Assembly (NCBI RefSeq): GCF_009601505.1
Contig: NZ_WITC01000101.1
Coordinates: 1-55,878 of the forward strand
Source: Sinorhizobium terangae
GTDB taxonomy: Bacteria > Pseudomonadota > Alphaproteobacteria > Rhizobiales > Rhizobiaceae
Length of the DNA stretch: 55,878 nt
Direction of reading: 5' to 3'
A program made the translations under genes and the position numbers. A model generated the notes under the pieces. That model had not been told where the DNA came from, did not search any database, and worked only from the letters and a program-made list of their open reading frames with translations. Positions 36,197 to 45,930 of the stretch are shown here, in pieces. The stretch's first letter is position 1. The number at the start of each line of letters is the position of its first letter.

Positions 36197-37465
36197 TCAG
36201 TCGAGCCAGTCCGGCACCGAGTCGAGGCCGATCAGGCGGTCATAGTCCTGGCGTGGGCGCACGACGTGGAAGCGGTCGCCCTTGACGAGCACTTCCGGCA
36301 CGAGCAGGCGGCTGTTGTAGGTTCCCGACTGCACCGCTCCGTAAGCACCGGCCGAGCCGATTGCGAACAGATCGCCCGGTTTCGGCATCGCCATCTCGCG
36401 ATCGAGCGCCAGGTAGTCACCGGTTTCGCAAACAGGGCCAACCACGTCGGCCTTGATGCGCGGTGCATTGGCGGCGGAAATCTTCACCGGCCGGATTTCG
36501 TGATATGCCTCGTAGAGGGTCGGGCGGATCAGGTCGTTCATCGCGCCGTCGACGATGACGAAGGTCTTGTCGCCGCCATCCTTCACGTAGATCACTTCGG
36601 TAACAAGAATGCCGGCGTTGCCGACGATCAGCCGACCGGGTTCGGTGACGATGCGGCAGTTGAGGCCCTTGAGCTGGTTCTTGACGATGTCGGCATAGGC
36701 ATCGGGCAACGGCGGCGGATTGTTGTCGTCCCTGTAGGGAATGCCGAGACCTCCGCCGATATCGACGTGGTCGATCGCATGGCCATCCGACCTGAGGGTA
36801 TCGACGAGTTCGCGCAGCAGCTTGAAGGCATCGTCGAACGGCTGCAACTCGGTGATCTGGCTGCCGATATGCATGTCGATGCCGGTGACCTTGATGCCAG
36901 GCAGGGTGGCGGCGTGGGCATAGACGCTGCGCGCCCGCTCCCAGGAAATACCGAACTTGTTCTCCTTCTTGCCGGTCGAAATCTTCGCATGCGTGCGGGC
37001 ATCAACGTCCGGATTGATGCGGAAGGAAACATGCGCCTGCTTGCCGGCCCGTAGTGCCCGTTGGTTCAGGACCTCCAGCTCCGGCTCGGATTCGACATTA
37101 AAGCAATAGATGCCCGCCTCGATCGCGAAGTCCATCTCGCGCGCCGTCTTGCCGACGCCGGAAAACATGATCCGGTCCGCCGGCACCCCGGCGGCAAGCG
37201 CGCGACGGAGTTCACCCTCGGAAACCACATCAACCCCCGCGCCAAGCCGGGCCAGCGTCTTCAGCACGGCCTGGTTCGAATTGGCCTTCATCGCGTAGCA
37301 GACCATGGCATCAACATCGGCAAAGGCTTGCGCGAAGACCCGGTAATGGCGTTCCAGCGTTGCGGTGGAATAGCAATAGAAGGGTGTTCCGACGGCTCTT
37401 GCGATGTCCGTTACGGGGACGTCTTCGGCATAAAGAATTCCGTCGCGGTATTGGAAATGGTTCAC
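36197..37465 (-). CDS. lysA: Diaminopimelate decarboxylase
   Basis: A 422-residue fold-type III PLP enzyme. The Schiff-base lysine is Lys60 (YAMKANSN), the glycine-rich PLP phosphate segment DIGGGLGI follows HIGSQI, and VCETGD holds the active-site cysteine of the C-terminal domain. It decarboxylates meso-DAP to lysine. It starts with GTG at 37465, 15 bp after the stop of a small lipoprotein gene, a pairing common in proteobacteria. argH lies upstream on the same strand. Confidence 0.95.
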   Translation of the reverse strand: MNHFQYRDGILYAEDVPVTDIARAVGTPFYCYSTATLERHYRVFAQAFADVDAMVCYAMKANSNQAVLKTLARLGAGVDVVSEGELRRALAAGVPADRIMFSGVGKTAREMDFAIEAGIYCFNVESEPELEVLNQRALRAGKQAHVSFRINPDVDARTHAKISTGKKENKFGISWERARSVYAHAATLPGIKVTGIDMHIGSQITELQPFDDAFKLLRELVDTLRSDGHAIDHVDIGGGLGIPYRDDNNPPPLPDAYADIVKNQLKGLNCRIVTEPGRLIVGNAGILVTEVIYVKDGGDKTFVIVDGAMNDLIRPTLYEAYHEIRPVKISAANAPRIKADVVGPVCETGDYLALDREMAMPKPGDLFAIGSAGAYGAVQSGTYNSRLLVPEVLVKGDRFHVVRPRQDYDRLIGLDSVPDWLD

Positions 37466-37480
37466 GGGGCTTTGCTCGGT

Positions 37481-37678
37481 TCAGAGGAGGGGATCAAGCA
37501 GGAAGGGCCGGTCCTCTACCGTATCCTTCTCTTCGACGGTTCCCGCCGGCGCTTTGGTGTTGAGCGTGGTGGCGCCCGGTCGGTCGAGATCGCCCTTACG
37601 CCCACAACCGATGAGAACCAGCCCGGAGATAGCGAGCACAAGCGCAAGCCGGGCTGACTTCGTCAATGTCATCGTCAT
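37481..37678 (-). CDS. lptM: Small lipoprotein, LptM (YifL) type
   Basis: A 65-residue protein: a basic start, a hydrophobic stretch and the lipobox LIGC with Cys25, then GRKGDLDRP, which is the LptM/YifL signature (CGxKGxLxxP). LptM stabilises the LptD outer-membrane LPS translocon in E. coli. The tail is Pro- and acid-rich, unstructured. Conserved placement just upstream of lysA supports the call. Confidence 0.85.
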   Translation of the reverse strand: MTMTLTKSARLALVLAISGLVLIGCGRKGDLDRPGATTLNTKAPAGTVEEKDTVEDRPFLLDPLL

Positions 37679-37794
37679 TATCCTTTGCCGAAACGGGAGC
37701 CGAGTGAGTTGGAGCGGGCGGGTCTTTCTCTCCCGCTCTGGTGCGATGTCTTATCGATTTTTCAGGGCCTTGTGCACCCTCTTTCTGCGCTGCC

Positions 37795-37866
37795 CAACGC
37801 ATGGCGCACACAATGGCAGCGCGGCGACACGCTTTCGGTCTTTGCTTGCATGCACGTCGTTGTCCT
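37795..37866. repeat. Partial palindromic element overlapping the argH stop
   Basis: GCGACACGCTTTCGGTCTTTGCTTGCATGCACGTCGTTGTCC matches half of the element at 31190-31287 with several changes. Its last bases form the argH stop codon (TAG, complement at 37865-37867). The mirror arm is missing, so it is a truncated copy. Confidence 0.5.
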
Positions 37867-39268
37867 AGTTGCGGGCCCGCCACCAGGCGATCTGCTTGCG
37901 CACTTCGGCAGGCGCGGTGCCACCGAAGCTGGTGCGGCTCGCGACCGAGGCCTCGACGGTCAGTACGTCGAAGACCTTCTCGGTGATCGCCGGATTGATC
38001 GACTGCAAGTCGGCGAGCGACAGATCGGCGAGGTCGCAGCCCTTCTGTTCGGCAAGCGCCACGGCGCGGCCGGTTACATGGTGAGCGTCGCGGAAGGGCA
38101 GACCTGCTTCCCGGACCAGCCAGTCGGCAAGGTCGGTCGCGGTCGAATAGCCGGAGCCGGCGGCAGCTTTCATTCGATCGGCGCGCACGGTCATGTCGCG
38201 CACCATGCCGGTCATCGCGGCGATTGCCAGTTCGAGGCTTTCGGCGGCGTCGAAGACTTGCTCCTTGTCCTCCTGCATGTCCTTCGAATAGGCGAGGGGC
38301 AGGCCCTTCATCACGGTCAGCAGTGCAATCAGCGAGCCGTTGATGCGGCCCGTCTTGGCGCGCACGAGCTCGGCCGCGTCGGGGTTCTTCTTCTGCGGCA
38401 TGATCGACGAGCCGGTCGAGAACGCGTCCGACAGACGGATGAAGCCGAATTGCGGCGTCGACCAGATGACGATCTCTTCGGCAAGGCGCGACAGGTGGGT
38501 CGCCGCGATCGAGGCGATCGAAAGGAACTCCAGTGCGAAGTCGCGATCGGAGACGGTGTCGATCGAATTGCGGGTCGGCTCGCGGAAGCCAAGCGCCTTT
38601 GCCGTCATGTGCCGGTCGATCGGAAAGCCCGTGCCCGCCAGGGCCGCAGCGCCGATCGGGCTTTCATCCATGTGCTCGATCGCATGGCGGACGCGCGAGC
38701 GGTCGCGGCCGAACATTTCGACATAGGCCATGCAATGATGGCCGAAGGTGACCGGCTGCGCCGTTTGCAGGTGCGTGAAGCCCGGCATGACCGTGTCGGC
38801 ATGCTCTTCGGCGCGATCCAGGAAGGCGGCGATCAGCGCGGTCAGTGCCTTTTCGGTTTTTTGCAGTTCTTCCTTGACCCACAGGCGGAAGTCGAGCGCG
38901 ACCTGGTCGTTGCGCGAGCGTGCCGTGTGCAGCCGGCCGGCAGCGGGCCCGATCAGGGTCGCCAGCCGCGCCTCGACATTCATGTGAATGTCTTCCAGGC
39001 GCCGCGAGAACTCGAACGCACCGCTTTCGATCTCTGACAGGATCGTGTTAAGCCCGTGAACGATCTTGTCTTTGTCTTCGGCAGAAATGATGCCTTGATG
39101 CGCCAGCATGGTCGCATGCGCTATTGAGCCGCGGATGTCCTGTGCGTAGAGCTTCTTGTCGAAGCCGATCGAGGCGTTTATCTCCTCCATGATCGCATCC
39201 GGGCCAGAGGCAAAGCGCCCGCCCCACATCTGGTTGGAGGATTTCGTCTCGGAACTGCCGTCAGCCAT
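37865..39268 (-). CDS. argH: Argininosuccinate lyase
   Basis: A 467-residue fumarase/aspartase-superfamily enzyme, the usual size. The start at ATG 39268 is set by MWGGRF; the frame is open further upstream without homology. Key segments are SRNDQVA, TH-LQ-AQP with the family His, and the signature [12 protein letters not shown]. It splits argininosuccinate to arginine and fumarate. The start codon is only 25 bp from the tlpA start on the other strand, so the two genes' promoters must overlap each other's coding ends. Confidence 0.95.
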   Translation of the reverse strand: MADGSSETKSSNQMWGGRFASGPDAIMEEINASIGFDKKLYAQDIRGSIAHATMLAHQGIISAEDKDKIVHGLNTILSEIESGAFEFSRRLEDIHMNVEARLATLIGPAAGRLHTARSRNDQVALDFRLWVKEELQKTEKALTALIAAFLDRAEEHADTVMPGFTHLQTAQPVTFGHHCMAYVEMFGRDRSRVRHAIEHMDESPIGAAALAGTGFPIDRHMTAKALGFREPTRNSIDTVSDRDFALEFLSIASIAATHLSRLAEEIVIWSTPQFGFIRLSDAFSTGSSIMPQKKNPDAAELVRAKTGRINGSLIALLTVMKGLPLAYSKDMQEDKEQVFDAAESLELAIAAMTGMVRDMTVRADRMKAAAGSGYSTATDLADWLVREAGLPFRDAHHVTGRAVALAEQKGCDLADLSLADLQSINPAITEKVFDVLTVEASVASRTSFGGTAPAEVRKQIAWWRARN

Positions 39269-39293
39269 GAGGATGCCCGCCTTGGAGAATGAA

Positions 39294-39989
39294 ATGCCAG
39301 ACCAGAAAAAAAATCCCCTGGCCGTCCGTTTGATCGCGCTCGCCGCCCTTTTCGGCGTAATCGTCGGCGCGGCTGCGGTATACGTGAAGGAGACGGGGTC
39401 TGGCAATGCCACAGGATCCGGCGACCGCGTGGCGACGCAAACGGCTGATGGCGGGAGCTGCCCGCAAATCAAGGAAAAAGTCGCCTCGCTGACCCCGTTC
39501 ATGAAGGGCCAGGTCGCCGCCATGACGCCGGCGGACGACCCGCGTCCGATCCGTGATCTCAATTTTAACGGCCCCGATGGCAAACCGCTGACGCTTGCCG
39601 CCTTTGCCGGCAAGACCGTCCTCGTCAACCTTTGGGCGACCTGGTGCGTGCCCTGCCGGGAAGAGATGCCGGCGCTGAACGGACTGCAGAAAGCGCTCGG
39701 TGGCGACCGCTTCTCGGTCGTCGCGATCAACATCGATGCCGGCGACGACGAAAAGCCGAAGGCCTTCCTCGATGAGATCGGGGTTCACGAACTCGGCTAC
39801 TACCGGGATGCATCGATGGGCGTGTTTAATACGCTCAAGAAGGAGGGCCTCGCCTTCGGTCTTCCTGCGACACTGCTTCTCGACGAGAAGGGCTGCCTGA
39901 TCGGATCGATGAACGGTCCGGCCGCCTGGGACAGCGAAGATGCGAAGAGGCTTATCCAGGCGGCGCTGAAGTCGCCTGCGGGCACTTGA
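39294..39989 (+). CDS. tlpA: Thiol:disulfide interchange protein TlpA (membrane-anchored thioredoxin)
   Basis: A 231-residue protein. One membrane anchor (about residues 10-31) is followed by a thioredoxin-like domain with the active site WCVPC (residues 117-121) and GLPATLLLD carrying the cis-Pro. Two more cysteines (Cys56 and one near KGCLIG) resemble the extra pair in rhizobial TlpA. TlpA reduces ScoI and the CuA site in cytochrome oxidase assembly. ATG 39294 is preferred because GGAG lies six bases upstream; ATG 39267 would overlap argH. Confidence 0.9.
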   Translation: MPDQKKNPLAVRLIALAALFGVIVGAAAVYVKETGSGNATGSGDRVATQTADGGSCPQIKEKVASLTPFMKGQVAAMTPADDPRPIRDLNFNGPDGKPLTLAAFAGKTVLVNLWATWCVPCREEMPALNGLQKALGGDRFSVVAINIDAGDDEKPKAFLDEIGVHELGYYRDASMGVFNTLKKEGLAFGLPATLLLDEKGCLIGSMNGPAAWDSEDAKRLIQAALKSPAGT

Positions 39990-40040
39990 GATTAGCGCTT
40001 CAAAGCGCGCTGCATCGACGGAGTCGCACCGGACTACCCC

Positions 40041-40200
40041 CTCTGGCCTGCCGGCCATCTCCCCCACAAGGGGGCAGAAAACAAGCGGCTTCGCCTCGCT
40101 ACGTTCGCTACGCTGCCGCAAGCAGAATGCTTCGCTGGGAGTGACGGGCGGGCCGCATCTATTCTCCCCCCTTGTGGGGGAGATGGCCGGCAGGCCAGAG
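40041..40200. repeat. Large inverted-repeat intergenic element, second copy
   Basis: Arms CTCTGGCCTGCCGG...CCCCCACAAGGGG (40041-40074) and the complement (40165-40200), about 90 bp apart. The inter-arm part differs wholly from the copy at 1-180. It lies between the tlpA stop and the 3' end of the dehydrogenase gene. Confidence 0.75.
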
Positions 40201-40219
40201 GCATGTGGACCAAAAAGGC

Positions 40220-41104
40220 TCAGCGCGTCGGAATCGGAACGTCGCCGCGATAGTCGTAGAAGCCGCGGCCGGATTTGCGGCCGAGCCAGCCAGCCTCGAC
40301 ATATTTGACCAGCAGCGGACAGGGGCGGTACTTCGAATCGGCCAAGCCGTCATGCAGCACCTGCATGATCGAGAGGCAGGTGTCGAGGCCGATGAAGTCG
40401 GCCAGCTGCAGCGGTCCCATAGGATGGTTTGCACCGAGTTTCATCGCCGTATCGATGGCATCCACGGTGCCGACGCCCTCGTAGAGGGTGTAGATCGCCT
40501 CGTTGATCATCGGCAGCAGGATGCGGTTGACGATGAAGGCGGGGAAATCCTCGGCGACGGTGACGGTCTTGTCGAGATGAGCAACGAACTCCTTCGCCGT
40601 CTTGAAGGTCTCTTCATCGGTCGCAATGCCGCGCACCAGTTCCACCAGCTTCATCACCGGAACCGGGTTCATGAAATGGATGCCCATGAAATGTTCCGGC
40701 CGGTCGGTCGCGGATGCAAGCCGCGTGATCGACAGCGAAGAGGTGTTGGTTGCGAGAATCGCCTCCGGCTTCATGATCGGGCAAACCTGGCCGTAGATCT
40801 TGCGCTTGACGGTTTCGTCTTCCGTCACCGCCTCAATGACGAGGTCGGCCTGCGAGAGATCATTGATGTCGGCGGAGCCCTTGATCAGGGAAAGCGCCTT
40901 CTTGCGGTCCTCGTCGGTCATCTTGCCGGAGGAGACCTGACGGGCGAGATTGCCGTTGATGGTCGCAAGCCCGGCCTCGATGCGGTCCGCAGCGAGATCA
41001 TAGAGCTGCACCTTGTATCCGGCGGCTGCCGAAACGTGGGCAATGCCGCAGCCCATCTGACCAGCGCCAATGATTCCGACCGTCTTGATCATCGAAGCGA
41101 ACAT
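40220..41104 (-). CDS. 3-hydroxybutyryl-CoA dehydrogenase
   Basis: A 294-residue protein, typical for short-form enzymes. The NAD-binding GIIGAGQMGCGIA is at about residues 10-22, then VIEAVTED and the family motif FMGIHFMNPVPVMKLVE. C-terminal domain includes NRILLPMINEA. It interconverts acetoacetyl-CoA and 3-hydroxybutyryl-CoA. Alternative start at ATG 41092. The etfBA pair is just upstream on the same strand but separated by a terminator, so the two units are adjacent rather than one operon. Confidence 0.92.
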   Translation of the reverse strand: MFASMIKTVGIIGAGQMGCGIAHVSAAAGYKVQLYDLAADRIEAGLATINGNLARQVSSGKMTDEDRKKALSLIKGSADINDLSQADLVIEAVTEDETVKRKIYGQVCPIMKPEAILATNTSSLSITRLASATDRPEHFMGIHFMNPVPVMKLVELVRGIATDEETFKTAKEFVAHLDKTVTVAEDFPAFIVNRILLPMINEAIYTLYEGVGTVDAIDTAMKLGANHPMGPLQLADFIGLDTCLSIMQVLHDGLADSKYRPCPLLVKYVEAGWLGRKSGRGFYDYRGDVPIPTR

Positions 41105-41143
41105 CCATCCTCAAGAGACTTTCCGCAGCTTTGCAGCCGCAGA

Positions 41144-41177
41144 AACAAAAATACCGGGCCGATGGCGCCGGCCCGGT
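41144..41177 (-). terminator. Terminator of the etfB-etfA unit
   Basis: On the minus strand ACCGGGCC pairs with GGCCCGGT around a GGCGCCATC loop, then ATTTTTGTTT. It lies about 70 bp after the etfA stop and just upstream of the dehydrogenase gene. Confidence 0.8.
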
Positions 41178-41249
41178 ACGATTGTTAATGCCAAGTCCGC
41201 GCTTTTTCCAGCCTTTTTCATGCCGGAAGCAAACGGGATTTACGCATGG

Positions 41250-42179
41250 TTACAGCGCCTTTTCGAGTTCCGGCAGAACATCGAAGAGGTCGGCGACGAG
41301 GCCGTAGTCGGCGACCTGGAAGATCGGCGCTTCCTCGTCCTTGTTGATCGCGACGATCACCTTGGAATCCTTCATGCCGGCGAGATGCTGGATGGCACCG
41401 GAGATGCCGCAGGCGATGTAGAGGTCGGGGGCGACCACCTTGCCGGTCTGGCCGACCTGCCAGTCGTTCGGGGCATAACCGGCATCGACGGCGGCACGCG
41501 AGGCGCCGACGGCGGCACCGAGCTTGTCGGCAACCGGCAGGATCACTTCCTTGAACTTTTCCGACGAGCCGAGCGCCCGGCCGCCGGAGATGATGATCTT
41601 CGCCGAGGTCAGTTCCGGCCGGTCCGACGACGACAGCGCATCGGCAACATGGCTCGAAAGACCGGGATTGGCGGCGGCCGAGACCGTCTCGATCGCGGCC
41701 GAGCCGCCTGCCGGCGCCGAGGCGAAGGCGGCGGTGCGCACGGTGATCACCTTTTTCGCTTCGCTCGTCTGCACCGTCTGGATGGCATTGCCGGCATAGA
41801 TCGGCCGCTTGAACGTGTCACTGGACACCACCTCGATGATCTCCGACACCTGGGCGACGTCGAGCAGCGCGGCAACCCGCGGCATGACGTTCTTGCCGAC
41901 CGAGGTGGCGGCGGCAACAATGGTGTCGTGGCCGCCGGCAAGCGAGACGATTGTGGCGGCGAGCGGCTCGGCGAGACTGTTGGCGAGGCTAGCGTCGTCG
42001 GCGACGAGCACCTTGGCAACACCGGCAAGCTTCGCCGCCTGTTCGGCGACCGCCTTGGCGCCCGAACCGGCAACGAGAATGTGAACGTCGCCGCCGATCT
42101 TCGTTGCCGCCGTCAGCGCCTTGGCGGTCTGGTCGGAAAGATTGGCATTGTCGTGGTCAGCCAGAAGCAGAATGGCCAT
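41250..42179 (-). CDS. etfA: Electron transfer flavoprotein subunit alpha
   Basis: A 309-residue ETF-alpha. Start at ATG 42179 is preceded by GGGAG. The C-terminal FAD domain carries [22 protein letters not shown] and [18 protein letters not shown], the ETF-alpha signature. It pairs with EtfB to accept electrons from acyl-CoA dehydrogenases and pass them to ETF-quinone oxidoreductase. A palindromic element separates it from etfB (116 bp gap). Confidence 0.95.
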   Translation of the reverse strand: MAILLLADHDNANLSDQTAKALTAATKIGGDVHILVAGSGAKAVAEQAAKLAGVAKVLVADDASLANSLAEPLAATIVSLAGGHDTIVAAATSVGKNVMPRVAALLDVAQVSEIIEVVSSDTFKRPIYAGNAIQTVQTSEAKKVITVRTAAFASAPAGGSAAIETVSAAANPGLSSHVADALSSSDRPELTSAKIIISGGRALGSSEKFKEVILPVADKLGAAVGASRAAVDAGYAPNDWQVGQTGKVVAPDLYIACGISGAIQHLAGMKDSKVIVAINKDEEAPIFQVADYGLVADLFDVLPELEKAL

Positions 42180-42247
42180 GGTGAGATCTCCCTTTCGGTT
42201 TGAGCTCAACGATCGGTTCCCGATCGGAGCTTCTAGATTCTGAAGTG

Positions 42248-42296
42248 GTTCATGCGTTTGTCCGGAAACCGGTGCCCACTTTCCGGACGCATGAAC
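42248..42296. repeat. Palindromic element between etfB and etfA
   Basis: GTTCATGCG and GTCCGGAAA on the left face TTCCGGAC and GCATGAAC on the right, around an ACCGGTGCCCA loop. This GTCCGGAAACCGGTGCCCAC unit is a common Rhizobiales palindrome. Its last base is part of the etfB stop codon. Confidence 0.7.
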
Positions 42297-43045
42297 TAAA
42301 GCACGCCGGCTTCGCTCTTGAGCTTCTCAACGAGCTCGGCGACCGACTTGACCTTGACGCCGGCCTTGCGGCCCGACGGCTCTTCCGTCTTCAACACCTT
42401 CAGCCGCGGCGCCGTGTCGACGCCGAAATCGGCCGGGCTCTTCTTGTCGAGCGGCTTCTTCTTCGCCTTCATGATGTTCGGCAGCGAGGCATAACGCGGC
42501 TCGTTCAACCTGAGATCGGTGGTGACCACTGCCGGCAGCTTCAGTTCCACCGTCTGCAGGCCGCCGTCGACTTCGCGGGTGACGTTGACCTTGCCGTCGC
42601 CGATCTCGACCTTGGAGGCGAAGGTGCCCTGGGCCCAGCCCAACAGCGCCGAGAGCATCTGGCCGGTCTGGTTCGAATCGTCGTCGATCGCCTGCTTGCC
42701 GACGATGATCAGCCCCGGCTGTTCGGCCTCGGCCACACCCTTGACGATCTTGGCGACGGCGAGCGGCTCGACCTGGTCTTCGGTCTCGACCAGGATCGCC
42801 CGGTCGGCGCCCATGGCGAGCGCCGTCCTCAGCGTCTCCTCGGCCTTGGCCGGGCCGACCGAGACGACGACCACTTCACTCGCCTTGCCGGCTTCCTTCA
42901 GCCGCAGCGCCTCTTCGACCGAGATCTCGTCGAACGGGTTCATCGACATCTTGACATTGGCAAGCTCGACGCCGGTGCCATCCGCCTTCACGCGGATCTT
43001 GACGTTAAAGTCGACGACACGCTTCACCGTTACTAGGATTTTCAT
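42296..43045 (-). CDS. etfB: Electron transfer flavoprotein subunit beta
   Basis: A 249-residue ETF-beta. The N-terminus [20 protein letters not shown] and the AMP-binding segment [16 protein letters not shown] are characteristic, and the core [17 protein letters not shown] leads to the recognition loop used by partner dehydrogenases. GGAGGG precedes the ATG. A palindrome 145 bp upstream (43190-43211) may be its operator. Confidence 0.95.
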   Translation of the reverse strand: MKILVTVKRVVDFNVKIRVKADGTGVELANVKMSMNPFDEISVEEALRLKEAGKASEVVVVSVGPAKAEETLRTALAMGADRAILVETEDQVEPLAVAKIVKGVAEAEQPGLIIVGKQAIDDDSNQTGQMLSALLGWAQGTFASKVEIGDGKVNVTREVDGGLQTVELKLPAVVTTDLRLNEPRYASLPNIMKAKKKPLDKKSPADFGVDTAPRLKVLKTEEPSGRKAGVKVKSVAELVEKLKSEAGVL

Positions 43046-43189
43046 GGATTCATTCCCTCCAAGAGCTTTCGCAGGAAAATGCCCCTTAACAGAGCTGCCT
43101 GATTGTCGGTTGGCGACATCGATACGCGTTTTTTCTCCAATTACAATCGTCGCCCACGAAGCTAAATCGATATATGCTCGAGATTTCGA

Positions 43190-43211
43190 ATGACGTTTAC
43201 GTACACGTCAT
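43190..43211. promoter_or_regulatory. Candidate operator upstream of etfBA
   Basis: A 22-bp inverted repeat with ATGACGT and ACGTCAT arms around TTACGTAC. It is next to a CTATAT-like -10 element on the minus strand (about 43210-43215). ACGT-rich palindromes of this type are, as I recall, the sites of LiuR-like regulators of branched-chain and fatty acyl-CoA breakdown genes, which fits an etf target. The remaining part of 43046-43335 shows nothing more. Confidence 0.45.
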
Positions 43212-43335
43212 ATAGTCGCGTGGCAAGAGTTGAGGCGAGGGGCGTCGAACGGCCCGATATTGCCGCTCGCGACACGATCAACATATTGAAATTGCGATCC
43301 ATATCTGCCCAAATATTCTCCGCCCGCTCCAGGTC

Positions 43336-44127
43336 TCAGGTTGGGCGCCCCCACGGAGTAGGCGGTTTGCGGGTGCTCGCCGTGCTGACGTCGACGTCCG
43401 CCGGACGCTCCTCACGATGCTCGACGGCGCGCGGGCTGACGATGGTGCGATCGAAAAGCGGGACGCCGCGACGTCGCAAAGCGACCACCAGCAGCAGTCC
43501 CGCAACAATGCCGCCGACATGCGCACTCCAGGAGACACCGCTGCCGGGGTCAACCACCAGCATGTAGAATTGCTGGCCGATCCAGAAAGCCAGAGGGATC
43601 GCCGCGGGCAGCGGCAGCGGAATGCGGAAAAGGACGAGAACCCACACGCGCACCTTCGGATGCAGCAGGAAATAGGCGGCGACGACACCGGAAATGGCGC
43701 CGGAGGCGCCGATCAGCGGCGCTTCCGAGGCAGGATCGAGCAGGCCGTGCGCAAGCGCGCCCGCGGCAGCGCACAGCAGGTAGAAGACGAGGAAGCGAAA
43801 ATGCCCGAGGGCATCCTCGACATTGTCGCCGAAGACCCAGAGAAACAGCATGTTCATCGCCAGATGCGAGAAGTCGCCATGCAGGAACGAATAGGTGACG
43901 AACGTGAATTGATCGGGAACGATGACGAGCGATGGATCGAGGTCGGCGTACTCGAAGATCACCGCCGGGATGTAGCCGAGCCCGAGTACGGCTGCGTTCG
44001 CGAATTCCTCCGTGGCGATCGGGCCGGTAACCAGCCAGACCGCGACGTTCGTCGCGATCAGTGCGATCGTCACGTATTGCATGCTGATGTGCTTCAGTGC
44101 GTTGCTGTCGTGAAGCGGTATGAACAT
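43336..44127 (-). CDS. Rhomboid family intramembrane serine protease
   Basis: A 263-residue protein with about six membrane segments. The catalytic GASGAISG carries Ser142 and the partner His203 sits in SAHVGG; HLAMN (His88, Asn92) forms the oxyanion side. It cleaves membrane proteins within or near the bilayer; the substrate is unknown. A Pro- and charge-rich cytoplasmic tail follows the last helix. Downstream partner of the adenosyltransferase and HIG1 genes on the minus strand, with 30 bp between. Confidence 0.92.
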   Translation of the reverse strand: MFIPLHDSNALKHISMQYVTIALIATNVAVWLVTGPIATEEFANAAVLGLGYIPAVIFEYADLDPSLVIVPDQFTFVTYSFLHGDFSHLAMNMLFLWVFGDNVEDALGHFRFLVFYLLCAAAGALAHGLLDPASEAPLIGASGAISGVVAAYFLLHPKVRVWVLVLFRIPLPLPAAIPLAFWIGQQFYMLVVDPGSGVSWSAHVGGIVAGLLLVVALRRRGVPLFDRTIVSPRAVEHREERPADVDVSTASTRKPPTPWGRPT

Positions 44128-44157
44128 GCGGCCCTCGAGCGCGATTCTTGAGGAACG

Positions 44158-44730
44158 TTACCTGTTCTTGCCCGGAACCCAAAGCACATCCGAACGTCCC
44201 CTGTCATTTGCCCAGCGAGCGGCCACGAAAAGGAAATCGGAGAGTCGATTGATATAGGCGATGGCGTCCCGGCTGACGATCTCGCCGGCCGCAAGTGCAA
44301 CGATCTGGCGTTCGGCGCGTCGTGCGACGGTGCGGGCAACGTGCAGGGCCGCGGAGGCCGGGCTGCCGGCCGGCAGAACGAAGGATCGCAAGGGCTCGAG
44401 ATCGGCATTGAGGCGGTCGATCTCAACTTCGAGCCTTTTGACCTGGGCGGCTGCGATCCTCAGCGGTTCATGGTCAAGCGTCTCGCCGGTATCCGGTGTT
44501 GCAAGGTCTGCTCCGAGGTCGAAGAGGTCGTTCTGGATGCGCATCAGCATGGCGTCGAGATCGGTCATGCCCTCTGTATGCAGGCGCGCAAGGCCGACCA
44601 GGGCGTTTGCCTCGTCGACCGTGCCATAGGCATCGACGCGCAGGTCGCATTTCGCTCGGCGTGGGCCGGAAACAAGTCCGGTCGTGCCGTCGTCGCCTGT
44701 TCTGGTGTATATCTTGTTGAGCCTCACCAT
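44158..44730 (-). CDS. ATP:cob(I)alamin adenosyltransferase (PduO type)
   Basis: A 190-residue PduO-like enzyme. TRTGDDGTTGL near the N-terminus is the ATP-binding motif, and ARTVARRAERQIVAL with the Arg/Glu pair forms the cobalamin active site, followed by YINRLSDFLFVAAR. It makes adenosylcobalamin. Start chosen at ATG 44730 where MVRLNKIYTRTGD begins; the ribosome site is not well spaced. It sits 17 bp after a small HIG1-type gene, and follows cobS/cobT and a CobW gene elsewhere in the window. Confidence 0.92.
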   Translation of the reverse strand: MVRLNKIYTRTGDDGTTGLVSGPRRAKCDLRVDAYGTVDEANALVGLARLHTEGMTDLDAMLMRIQNDLFDLGADLATPDTGETLDHEPLRIAAAQVKRLEVEIDRLNADLEPLRSFVLPAGSPASAALHVARTVARRAERQIVALAAGEIVSRDAIAYINRLSDFLFVAARWANDRGRSDVLWVPGKNR

Positions 44731-44747
44731 GATGTCGTCGCCCTCTC

Positions 44748-44951
44748 TCAGCCCGGCCGTCCGCCGCCGGTGAACCAAAGCGTCAGCAGGATCAGCGCGA
44801 TGGCGATCGCCTGCAGGACGATGCGCGCCTGCATCAGCTTGTTCGAAGTATTGCCGCTGCCGCCGACCGCCATATTGAAGAGGCCGCGGATCAGAACGAT
44901 GACGACCAGGCCCATGACGAGCAGGGTCAGGCCGGTGAAGAAAGTGGACAT
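44748..44951 (-). CDS. Twin-transmembrane HIG1-domain protein
   Basis: A 67-residue protein with two membrane helices (about residues 5-26 and 44-62) joined by a short loop with NKLMQARIVLQA, the HIG1 signature. Mitochondrial HIG1 proteins assist respiratory supercomplexes; bacterial ones are less studied. It is the first gene of a probable operon with the adenosyltransferase and rhomboid genes. Confidence 0.85.
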   Translation of the reverse strand: MSTFFTGLTLLVMGLVVIVLIRGLFNMAVGGSGNTSNKLMQARIVLQAIAIALILLTLWFTGGGRPG

Positions 44952-44974
44952 GATGCAGATCCCTCCAATTTCGG

Positions 44975-45808
44975 TCAGCCGAGACGGCCGATGATGCGAT
45001 AGAATAGTGCGGCCGGCAGGAGCTTCTTCAACAGTGCACCCTGCTTGGCGGGTCTTGTCACTATATAGTGCGGTCTCGGCCTGCGTGACGTCAGCGCATG
45101 TTTCAAAACAGCATAGACGGCGTCCGGCCCGAGCTTGCCCCGTGCTGGTTTGCTTTCGCCGCGCAGGCGTCGCATCTGCCGCTCATACTCCTCGCGGTGC
45201 ACGGAATTCTTGAGATCGATGAAGCGCTCGATATAGGGGATCGCGTTGGCCGTGAATTTCGACGCGATCGGCCCGGGCTCGATCAGGCTGACGTAGACGC
45301 CGCTGCCGGCGAGCTCCATCCTCAAGGTCAGCGACAGTCCCTCGATGGCGAACTTCGAGGCGTTGTAGGCACCGCGCCAGCGATAGGGGACGATGCCGAG
45401 GATCGAGGAGCATTGGACGATGCGGCCGTGGCCGCGGGCGCGCATCGCCGGTATCACACGGCGTGTCAGTTCATGCCAGCCGACGACATTGGTTTCGAGC
45501 TGCAGCCTGAGTGCCTCGGCCGGCAGGTCCTCGACCGCACCCGCCTGGCCATAGGCACCATTGTTGAAGAGTGCGTCGATGCGCCCGCCCGAACGGGCCA
45601 TCACCGCCTCCGTCAGCGCGACGATCGTTTCGGGCCTGGTGTAGTCCATGATGAAGATCTCGATGCCTTCGGCCTCCAGTTCCCCTTGATCTTCAGGCCG
45701 GCGAACGGTCGCGAAGACGCGCCAGCCGTCCGCCTTCAGCGCGCGGGCGCAGTAGGCGCCGATGCCGGAAGAGCAGCCTGTGACGATGATTGTGGGGCGA
45801 TCGGGCAT
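44975..45808 (-). CDS. Short-chain dehydrogenase/reductase
   Basis: A 277-residue classical SDR. TGCSSGIGAYCA near residue 10 binds the dinucleotide, NNGAYG marks the NNAG-like motif, and SSILG, then YNASK (Tyr-x-x-x-Lys) form the active site. Substrate unknown. Start set at ATG 45808, which gives MPDRPTIIVTG; an earlier ATG at 45847 adds 13 residues. It is 23 bp upstream of the HIG1-type gene. Confidence 0.9.
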   Translation of the reverse strand: MPDRPTIIVTGCSSGIGAYCARALKADGWRVFATVRRPEDQGELEAEGIEIFIMDYTRPETIVALTEAVMARSGGRIDALFNNGAYGQAGAVEDLPAEALRLQLETNVVGWHELTRRVIPAMRARGHGRIVQCSSILGIVPYRWRGAYNASKFAIEGLSLTLRMELAGSGVYVSLIEPGPIASKFTANAIPYIERFIDLKNSVHREEYERQMRRLRGESKPARGKLGPDAVYAVLKHALTSRRPRPHYIVTRPAKQGALLKKLLPAALFYRIIGRLG

Positions 45809-45930
45809 CCGGTCGATTCCTGTAGAAATCCATCCCCCGTTTCCCATATTCGTCGGTGGGATACAATTGAATTGCGTGTGTTACACGGGCGCCAGTCGGT
45901 GCGCGTGGATACCGCAGGCTCGGAGTTGGA

